In this document: positions 7,649 to 13,553 of the stretch, piece after piece
How positions within the stretch are numbered: position 1 is the first letter of the stretch
Layout: each line of letters starts with the position of its first letter
Assembly: GCA_001310715.1 (NCBI GenBank)
Contig: BAXV01000084.1
Coordinates: forward strand, 1 to 13,553
DNA from: Pseudovibrio sp. JCM 19062
GTDB lineage: Bacteria; Pseudomonadota; Alphaproteobacteria; Rhizobiales; Stappiaceae
DNA: 13,553 nt
Reading direction: 5' to 3'
The notes under the pieces: generated by a model
Seen by the model: the letters and a program-made list of their open reading frames with translations, nothing else
The model's database searches: none
What the model was told of the DNA's origin: nothing
Made by a program: the position numbers and the translations under genes

Positions 7649-8484
7649 TCACCCGCGCCCTTTCCTGCGGCTTGCCATCACGTAGACTGTAGCAGCAATT
7701 ATGGTAATTGCTACAAAGAGAACACCGATGACATTGATGACAGGGGAAATGCCAAAGCGCATGCGTGAGCCAATTTCTGTGACAAGGGTCCAGCTTGGAC
7801 CAATGGCAAAGAAGGTGGTGTTGTAGTTCTCAATGGACTGCAGCAGGGCGATTGCAGCGGCTGTGAGAATGGTTGGCATGAGAAATGGCAGGGTGATCCG
7901 GCGAAACACCAGGAAGGATGAGGCGCCCAGATCAAGTGCCGCTTCTTCCTGCACAATATCCTGACGCTGCAAGCGTGCCATGAACATGAGCATACAATAG
8001 GACGCGATGAAGCTGGACTGGGCGATGGTTGCGGTCAGCAGCCCACCTTCCACGCCAAAAGCATCGCGCCAGAAGATGAGTGTGGTTGCGCCCAGCACAA
8101 TGCCCGGTGTGAGCATGGGGGAGACAAGCACGGTGTACAGGAACGTGGTGGCCTGAGACTGTAGGCGTGTGAGCAGCAAGGCACCGGCCAGCCCAAGCGG
8201 GATGGAGATGACAATGACGCCCAGCGCGATGATGAGCGAATGCATCAGCCCGTCAATAAAACGCTGATCCTGCGGCAAAGCGCGGAACCATTCCAGCGTG
8301 AAGCCTGCCAGTCAATAACCGAAGGTGTTGGCGAGGCGTTGAACGCTGCAATCACCATAAAGATCATTGGCAGGAACATATAGGCGAAGAAAATCAGCAG
8401 ATAGCCGTTAAGGATCGCTGCGGCCCAATCGATGGGAGATTTACTCTGTGCGCTCTCGGTGTGGTTTGCGAGTGTTGCTGTCAT
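7649..8484 (-). CDS. potC: Polyamine-type ABC transporter permease PotC (one frameshift)
   Basis: Second permease of a spermidine/putrescine-type importer. The start is ATG 8482-8484, which overlaps the potB stop as ATGA. The reconstructed protein has 278 residues. A first membrane segment (LLIFFAYMFLPMIFMVIAAF) is followed by VIDWQ; there one G is missing near 8304 and the frame resumes GFTLEWFRALPQDQRF. Further membrane segments include LIIALGVIVISIPLGLAGAL, and the cytoplasmic EAA loop EEAALDLGASSFLVFRRITLP-type signature contacts the ATPase. The C-terminus is VYVMASRRKGRG. The substrate is inferred from the PotABCD-like gene set; closely similar systems also carry other amines or small organic cations, so the name is by family. 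It is part of the potA-potB-potC block with overlapping genes. Confidence 0.88.
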
Positions 8485-9772
8485 TTGGCGATGTCCCGAA
8501 TACCGACGCGGAAGACCCACATATTGAACATGATAAAGATGATACAGGCCACCAGAAGGGCCAGTGAGTAGCAGCGCCCTGATTCCAGTTGTCCGCCTCA
8601 AAGAAGCGGCGGTAGATCACCTGTGAGAACCAGTCGGGGTGCAGGCCACGCCCCACTGTGCTTGGTACTGCGATGGAGCCTGCGGACAGCATGAAGGTCA
8701 TGATGGCACCCACGGCGATGCCGGGCTTGGCGTGCGGGAGAACCACGCGCCAGTGAATGCGCCATGTGGATGCGCCCAGATCCTTAGCCGCTTCGATCTG
8801 GTTTTTGTCCAGCGTATCGATGGTATTGTAGATCGGGAACACCATGAAGAGCACGTAGGCGTAAACCATCACCGTGAACACGGCGCCGTTGGAGGCGACA
8901 AAGCGGAACCCTTCGCCAGCATCCATATTGATGATGCCCAGCAAATCAAGGAAACCATTCAAGATGCCCTGTTTCTCAAGGATCATGATCCATGAGAAAA
9001 TTCTGAGCAGCTCATTGATTGCATAGGGGATCAACAGACCCAGCATGAGGATCGCAACTTTGTTGCGGCTGGTGGTGGTCGCGACCGCGTAGGCCACCGG
9101 ATAGCACAGCGCAAAAGCCAAAATGGTGACACAGAGCGCGTAGCCAATGGTGGCGAGGAAGACCTGAAGGTGCACAGAACTCATCATGGTAAAGTTCTTG
9201 AGCGAATAGGACTTATCTACCCCAACAGTGTCTGAAGTGGCCTGTTCCTCAGCTTCCAGCGTAGCGATCCGTTCTTCCAGATCGCCCTTGTCTGCCAGCA
9301 GCGGGCTTTCTTCAGCCTCGATTTCCGCAAGGGGGCGACTTACTGTGTTTGCGCTGTCTGCGGAGGGAGCCCCAAACGGGTTGAGGTCAGATCTGTCGTT
9401 GGCCTGCGGGCCTTGTGGCGCGCCAAACGGGTTGAGGTCTGAGGAGCCGCCCGACGGTGCAGGTACAGGTGCAGCGAATGGATTGAGCGAAGATGCCCCT
9501 TCCTGCTGGCCCGCTGACGATGTGCCCGCGATTAGATCGTCTTTTTCTGCCTGCAGTTCATCCAGTCTTATGTTGATCTGGAACACCTGCTCATAGGCGC
9601 GATCGATCTCCACGGCCAGCGTTGCAGCTGCGCCGCCTCTGTCTTCAAAGGTGAAGGCACGGTCGATCATGGACAGTTGCGGCAATACAATCAGCACCAC
9701 AATCCAGATTGCGGTCAGGCCCAGAAAGATGGAGGTCAGGCCCTTTCCGTAGCTCTTGATCAGACTATTCAC
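8481..9772 (-). CDS. potB: Polyamine-type ABC transporter permease PotB with a large periplasmic insertion (one frameshift)
   Basis: First permease of the importer, 430 residues when reconstructed, against about 280-310 for typical PotB. GTG 9770-9772 is the start, overlapping the potA 3' end by 8 bp, with GGGAGAG upstream. TM1 is at ~12-32; the other five membrane segments fall between ~203 and 424. The EAA loop is near 328-350 (EAAKDLGASTWRIHWRVVLP). Between TM1 and TM2, in the presumed periplasmic loop, residues ~45-185 form an insertion: a heptad-like helix (52-82, LDELQAEKDDLI), three 17-residue repeats (94-144, core LNPF), then a second Glu/Leu-rich helix (148-178, LEERIATLEAEEQA). One G is missing in the run at 8577-8579; the true end is RCYSLALLVACIIFIMF and then WVFRVGIRDIAK, with TGA at 8481-8483. 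The permease identity is firm; the role of the insertion is unknown. Confidence 0.9.
9341..9493 (-). repeat. Three in-frame 51-bp tandem repeats inside potB
   Basis: Three consecutive 51-bp units encode SSLNPFAAPVPAPSGGS, SDLNPFGAPQGPQANDR and SDLNPFGAPSADSANTV. The two C-terminal units share 17 identical bases (CCAAACGGGTTGAGGTC on the plus strand at 9372-9388 and 9423-9439). The third has diverged (GAATGGATTGAG near 9476). The period is exactly 17 codons, with the LNPF-x-AP core kept and the tail variable. The variable tails together with the kept core suggest selection on the core rather than recent slippage alone. Confidence 0.85.
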
Positions 9773-10850
9773 TGGCCAGCTCTCCCGGACGCATCACAAC
9801 AGCATCTTCTGCGGAAAACCAGAGTTTCTGGTCAGCACCCAACGGTTGATGGGTCTGCGCCACATTGGTCACGTGGATGGCGATGGACTGGTCCCCTGCC
9901 CGCATGTGCAGGTTTACAAAGGGGCCTTCCATATCGCGGCGTTCCAGAACTGCGGACAGACCGTTTTGCTGGCCCTGCTTTTCTTCCAAAGACATACGCT
10001 CAGGACGGACAAAGAGGATCGCCTCCTCGCCCTCGTTCAGGCCGTGTGTGTTCTGGCCGAACAGTTTGCCTTGGGATGTCTCCAAAATAGCGTAGCCGTT
10101 CTCTTTGCCAACGACCTTGCCTTTGAAGATGTTCTGCTCGCCGACAAAACTTGCCACAAACGGCGTTTTGGGGTGCGCGTAGATCTCATCGGAAGTGGCG
10201 ACCTGTTCCACCACGCCCTTGTTCATGACAGCAACGCGGTCAGACATGGTCAGCGCTTCGCCCTGATCGTGGGTGATGTAGATGAAGGTGACGCCGGTTT
10301 TGCGCTGCAGGTCTTTCAGCTCGGCGCGCATGTGCTGGCGCAGCTTCAGGTCAAGCGCGGAAAGAGGTTCATCCAGCAGGAGCACGGAGGGCTCAACTGC
10401 AAGGGCGCGGGCAATGGCAACACGTTGGCGCTGTCCGCCTGATAACGCTGTCGGCAGTTTATCACCTTGCCCATCCAGCGCGACCAGATCCAAAAGCTCC
10501 TCGGCCTTCGCATAGCGGACTTTCTTGGAGATACCGCGCGCTTCCAAACCAAAGGCAATGTTGTCACGCACGCTCATGAGCGGGAACAGCGCAAGGTTTT
10601 GAAAGATCAGCGCGGTTGGTCTGGCGTTGGCGCGAATGCCGGACATGTCCTTGTCGCCAATGACCACACGTCCGCGGGTGGGATTAAGGAACCCTGAGAT
10701 CATGCGCAAAATAGTTGTTTTTCCGCAGCCGGACGGGCCGAGGATAGAGAAAAACTCACCAGCGTTGATTTTAAGGTCAGTGGGCTGCACAGCGACAAAG
10801 TCGCCAAAATTCATGGAGAGATCTTCGAGGATTACATCATTGCCACGCAT
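9765..10850 (-). CDS. potA: Polyamine-type ABC transporter ATP-binding protein PotA
   Basis: An intact 361-residue ATPase that powers the importer at the cytoplasmic face. All nucleotide-binding motifs are present: Walker A GPSGCGKTT (38-46), Q-loop FQNLALF (Gln84), signature LSGGQRQR (136-143), Walker B VLLLDEP (156-162), D-loop SALD and the H-loop THDQGEA (His194). A C-terminal TOBE-type regulatory region (~240-361) includes FVASFVGEQNIFKG, AILFVRPERMSL and ENGYAIL-type strands. The start is ATG 10848-10850; the ribosome site is modest. It is separated from potD by 178 bp containing a strong hairpin, and overlaps potB by 8 bp. The length and layout are standard for the PotA/PotG (CUT1-like) family. 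The specific substrate cannot be told from the ATPase alone. Confidence 0.95.
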   Translation of the reverse strand: MRGNDVILEDLSMNFGDFVAVQPTDLKINAGEFFSILGPSGCGKTTILRMISGFLNPTRGRVVIGDKDMSGIRANARPTALIFQNLALFPLMSVRDNIAFGLEARGISKKVRYAKAEELLDLVALDGQGDKLPTALSGGQRQRVAIARALAVEPSVLLLDEPLSALDLKLRQHMRAELKDLQRKTGVTFIYITHDQGEALTMSDRVAVMNKGVVEQVATSDEIYAHPKTPFVASFVGEQNIFKGKVVGKENGYAILETSQGKLFGQNTHGLNEGEEAILFVRPERMSLEEKQGQQNGLSAVLERRDMEGPFVNLHMRAGDQSIAIHVTNVAQTHQPLGADQKLWFSAEDAVVMRPGELASE

Positions 10851-10989
10851 GAAATGCCTATTGTTCTAATTTCGGTATTGAAGGGCTGGAAACTCGTTGG
10901 TTCCCAGATGCCCGTTGCCTTTTTCGGAGGGCAACTCCTGCTCAGCAAAGCAGTTTTTTATGTTTTGAGAGGGCTTCGCGAGCTGAAAT

Positions 10990-11017
10990 GCAAAGCGCGG
11001 CAGATGCCGCGCTTTGC
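10990..11017 (-). terminator. Perfect 12-bp hairpin between potD and potA
   Basis: GCAAAGCGCGGC (10990-11001) and GCCGCGCTTTGC (11006-11017) are perfect inverted repeats around the tetraloop position 11002-11005. The stem begins 11 bases after the potD stop codon. On the minus strand it is followed by ATTTCAGC, so there is no clear U-tract. This is likely a partial terminator or 3'-stabilising stem that gives more potD than potABC transcript. A second, weaker stem (GTTGCC 10914-10919 / GGCAAC 10930-10935) lies further into the spacer. Confidence 0.75.
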
Positions 11018-11028
11018 TGCCATCGCAA

Positions 11029-12154
11029 TTAAGCGTTGGTGATCCGTTCAACGTATTCCTGACGCAGTGTAGCGAACCACGCGTATCAGCGGGTACCACC
11101 ACAGGTTGGCAAGAGTCTCGTCGTTATAGATCTCGAGGAACTGGTTCTTGTAGGTTTCGCCCGCATGGTTTGCAGCCCCGACAACAGCCGAGTTGTAGCC
11201 GGTGTTTGCGCTGAACATGCCTGCCATTTGCGGATCAAGCATGGCGTTGATAAACGCGTAGGCCTGCTGAACGTTTTCCGCACCTTTTGGAATACCAATG
11301 GAATCCATCCAGGTCATGCCGCCTTCTTTTGGCATGCGGTATTTCCATTTTGAATCTTCACGACTGAGCAGCAGACCGGTTGTATCCCAGGACTGGCCGA
11401 CGCTCGCACCAGCCTGTTTGAAGGCGTTGGTGGCTTCGGTGCCGTTGTTCCAGAATGCAGCTATGTTTTGCTTGTGCTCGATGATGAATTTAGCAATTTC
11501 GCCCCAGATGCGGTGGGCGTCTTCTTCTGACTTGTAAACGTCGAGCATGCGGTTGGACTCAAGAGCGCCAGTGCTTTCCAGATACAGGCCAACACCGATC
11601 ATGCCGGATTTCTGACGGAAGGTTGCCTTGCCAACGGCGTCCGGTGTCCAGAGGGAGCCGTAGGAAACCTCTTCATCTGCCATAGGGAACACGGAGCTGT
11701 CGAAGGTGATTGCCTCTGTGCCCCAGTCGAATGGCAGCAGCATACGCCGGCCACGGTAGGTTCCGCCCAGTCTTACACTGTCGCGCAGCATGGAAGGAAC
11801 AATCGCGCTCACATTGAGGCGGCTCTCATCCAATGGCGCCAGCAGGTCTTCGCCGTAGTAGTTGGTGCCGTTGGTGATAGACGGGAAGATAACGTCGAAG
11901 CCTTTGCCACCAGCAGCTTTGAGCTTCTGCTCCGCTTCATCGTTGGAACCGAAGGTAGACAGGTTGATCTTGATACCGGTGTCACCTTCAAACTTGGCAA
12001 TCATGTTTTCCTGAATGTAATCGCCCCACGCGAATACATTCACCTGACCGGATGATGCGAGCGCATCGGAAGCTTTCAAGATTGCAGGAGCGGCAACGGC
12101 TGCGGCAGATGCAGCGGCGGTGCCTTTAATTACGGAACGACGTGTAATAGACAT
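11029..12154 (-). CDS. potD: Polyamine-type periplasmic binding protein PotD (one frameshift, Tat signal)
   Basis: Substrate-binding protein of the importer, about 374 residues. It starts at ATG 12152-12154 with GAGG upstream. The N-terminus is a twin-arginine signal (MSITRRSVIKG, then a hydrophobic Ala-rich run ending ASDALA near residue 34), so export is probably through Tat as a folded protein. The mature region shows the PotD/PotF pattern: VNVFAWGDYIQENMIAKFE, GIKINLSTFGSNDEAEQKL, FDVIFPS, YRGRRMLLPFDWGTEAI, VGQSWDTT, KEGGMTWMDSIGIPKGA and QAYAFINAMLDPQMAG. The frame breaks near 11090 (one extra or two missing bases) and resumes WFATLRQEYVERITNA to TAA 11029-11031. It is the first gene of the pot operon, and a hairpin follows immediately. 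The precise ligand (putrescine, spermidine or another amine) is not resolved. Confidence 0.92.
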
Positions 12155-12298
12155 TAACGGGCCCTCAAGAGATAAAGAATTCTAATATAGTAACCGACAT
12201 GCAGCAATGAGATCCGGCACTACTCCGGCTCCATCATCATAACAGCTAACAGCAGCCTACGACGGTGCCATGACAAGTTATATTTGTTAACCTATAAA

Positions 12299-12325
12299 GC
12301 GTAGCTCATTCTTAGCGAGCTGCGC
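12299..12325. promoter_or_regulatory. Imperfect inverted repeat upstream of potD
   Basis: GCGTAGCTC (12299-12307) and GAGCTGCGC (12317-12325) pair at eight of nine positions around a nine-base centre, about 145 bp upstream of the potD start. The rest of the roughly 300-bp spacer (12155-12454) is AT-rich, with no promoter I would place firmly. The dyad could be an operator or an RNA hairpin. Confidence 0.3.
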
Positions 12326-12399
12326 AATATTAGATTTGAACTTCTCTAATTAAAACAAAGAAATTTAAGTAATTTCAATATATTATTCGAATAAAACGT

Positions 12400-12430
12400 A
12401 AAAAGGGAGCACCCTTTCTGGTACTCCCTT
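12400..12430 (-). terminator. Intrinsic terminator of the metal-transport operon
   Basis: On the minus strand, AAGGGAGTACC pairs with GGTGCTCCCTT (11 bp with one G-U) around a six-base loop, followed by five T residues (plus-strand A run 12400-12404). It lies 24 bp after the sitD-like stop codon and closes that operon before the potD promoter region. Confidence 0.85.
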
Positions 12431-12454
12431 GTAAATATAAACGTTTACGCCGCC

Positions 12455-13396
12455 TCAGGCGACAGCATGTTTCTTTTGCCGGCGCCGCCGCATTATCACC
12501 CCGTATTGGGGAGCAAACAGCATAGCCAGCAGCTGCTGCAGACCGGCGACAACAGCAATCATACCCGCAGCCGAGACTGAGAACTCGTAGCCCAGCAGTC
12601 CGGGACCAAACGCTGCCAATAGGTAGCCGAACAGGCCCGCTGACAGGGAGGCGATACCGGACAGGACAAGCTGGACCTTCAGGTTATCCGTCAGCATACG
12701 CGCGGTGGCGGCGGGACAGATGAACATGGCAATCACGAGGATTGAGCCAACTGCACTGAAGGCAGCAACCGCAGCTACTGCAACCATCACAATGAGTGCC
12801 AGACCAAGCCACTTTGGTGAGAAGCCGAGGCTTGCGGAGAGCAGAGGGTCAAAGCTGGAGATCTTCAATTCTTTAAAGAACAGCACGATGAACGCGATGA
12901 TCAGCAAGTTAACCACAAACAGCTGTTGTATGCTGTCCGGCAAGGTGGAAAGAGCCTGCCAGTTCCACAGGTCGGAAAGGGAGTAAGCATCCAGCCAGAT
13001 GGCGCTTTCCAGATTACCGTAAAGGGCGTGCTCCACATCCAGATGGACGCCAGCGGTGCCGGTACGTTCCAGAATGACAACGCCTGCGGCAAACATGGTG
13101 GTAAAGACCACGCCCATGGCAGCGCCCGGCTCCACATTGCCGACGCGGCGGATCAACTCAATCAGCAGTACGGCGAAGATCGCAGCAGCCCCTGCCCCAA
13201 GCATCATGGCCCAGGAGTCGGTGCTGTGGGAGAACAGGAAGCCAAGCACGATACCGGGCAGAACCACATGGGAGATCGCATCACCCATGAGTGCTTGTTT
13301 GCGCAGAACAAGGAAGTTGCCGAGCAAGCCGCAGGCAAGGGCTGCCAGTGAGCCAAGCAGAATGCTGGGAAGGTCAAATTGCAGGAAGATATCCAT
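12455..13396 (-). CDS. sitD: Metal (Mn/Fe/Zn) ABC transporter permease, SitD/MntD type
   Basis: An intact 313-residue ABC-3 family permease with about eight hydrophobic segments. Typical landmarks are LALACGLLGNFLVLRKQALM-type start residues, GDAISHVVLPGIVLGFL, GVVFTTMFAAGVVIL, KISSFDPLLSASLGFSP, FSAVGSILVIAMFICPAATA and GLLGYEFSVSAAGM. A strongly basic tail (RRRRQKKHAVA) ends the protein. It starts at ATG 13394-13396 with GGAGG about nine bases upstream; the start overlaps the preceding gene's stop by one base. Two permease genes in tandem fit the sitABCD/mntABCD manganese-iron systems better than ZnuB, which works as a single permease type, but the metal is not readable from the sequence. 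It is followed by a strong terminator. Confidence 0.88.
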   Translation of the reverse strand: MDIFLQFDLPSILLGSLAALACGLLGNFLVLRKQALMGDAISHVVLPGIVLGFLFSHSTDSWAMMLGAGAAAIFAVLLIELIRRVGNVEPGAAMGVVFTTMFAAGVVILERTGTAGVHLDVEHALYGNLESAIWLDAYSLSDLWNWQALSTLPDSIQQLFVVNLLIIAFIVLFFKELKISSFDPLLSASLGFSPKWLGLALIVMVAVAAVAAFSAVGSILVIAMFICPAATARMLTDNLKVQLVLSGIASLSAGLFGYLLAAFGPGLLGYEFSVSAAGMIAVVAGLQQLLAMLFAPQYGVIMRRRRQKKHAVA

Positions 13397-13553
13397 CAGT
13401 TTGTTCCTCCACTGCCAGTTTCATCAGTACGCGCAAACTGCGGACACAGTTCCTGTTCCAGCACATTGACCGTATCTGCGGGGAGAACCTCTCCAATCGG
13501 CTTTAAAGACCAGTCTGCCAGTGCATGGGATTCTTCAGGGTGCATTTCGCGGT
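13396..13553 (-). CDS. sitC: 3' end of a second metal ABC permease, SitC type (partial)
   Basis: The minus strand is open from the window edge to TGA 13396-13398, giving 51 C-terminal residues that include REMHPEESHALADW, KPIGEVLPADTVNVLE and FARTDETGSGGTN. The hydrophilic tail resembles the soluble C-terminal extension (winged-helix or DtxR-like) found on some alphaproteobacterial Sit/Mnt permeases. I rely on this resemblance and on the one-base overlap with the sitD-like gene. The membrane part lies outside the window, so the assignment is by context; an unrelated metal-transport partner is possible. Confidence 0.55.
   Translation of the reverse strand, partial: REMHPEESHALADWSLKPIGEVLPADTVNVLEQELCPQFARTDETGSGGTN

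Noticed and set aside
9341..9493. The 51-bp repeats as a CRISPR-like or mobile repeat array
   Set aside because: The units are directly adjacent, in frame with potB and encode a repeated peptide. There are no spacers and no flanking cas or transposase genes.
9756..10442. A 228-codon plus-strand open frame opposite potA
   Set aside because: The minus strand carries every ABC ATPase motif uninterrupted. The antisense frame has no recognisable domain.

Overview
The window looks like chromosomal DNA of an alphaproteobacterium of moderate GC content, perhaps a marine member of the Hyphomicrobiales or Stappiaceae. This rests on the long-form PstC, the order phoR-pstS-pstC, the Tat-exported PotD-type binding protein and the paired Sit-type metal permeases. 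The species cannot be fixed from the sequence alone.

Layout. From 1 to 3.7 kb, on the minus strand, lie phoR, pstS and the first two thirds of pstC (high-affinity phosphate uptake and sensing). A four-copy, 11-bp-spaced PhoB box precedes pstS, and two stem-loops lie between pstS and pstC. From 3.7 to 5.7 kb is a visibly AT-richer stretch: a 0.46-kb region without an assignable intact gene, a LysR-type regulator (minus), and a divergent YdcZ-type small membrane protein (plus). From 5.7 to 6.4 kb a 22-codon reading frame touches the start of a TPR protein (both plus). From 6.4 to 12.2 kb, on the minus strand, is a polyamine-type ABC importer operon: potD, a strong hairpin, then potA, potB, potC, an SRPBCC-domain gene and a conserved hypothetical gene. 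The last five genes overlap or lie within 18 bp of one another. From 12.4 to 13.55 kb, also minus, are a complete metal ABC permease (SitD-like), its terminator, and the 3' end of a second permease gene (SitC-like).

Sequence quality matters here. At least 14 single- or double-base indels break otherwise well-conserved reading frames: pstC 1, pstS 3, phoR 3, lysR 1, TPR gene 2, hypothetical gene 1, potC 1, potB 1, potD 1. In every case the protein resumes in another frame, with sensible family sequence on both sides, and several of the indels sit in homopolymers. I read these as sequencing or assembly errors rather than gene decay. The CDS coordinates below therefore span the reconstructed genes. 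The potA, SRPBCC, ydcZ-like and sitD-like frames are intact.

The most unusual biological feature is in the PotB-type permease. Its first periplasmic loop carries an insertion of about 150 residues: two predicted coiled-coil stretches flanking three exact-period 17-residue (51-bp) repeats with the core LNPF. I found no CRISPR array, tRNA, rRNA or insertion sequence.
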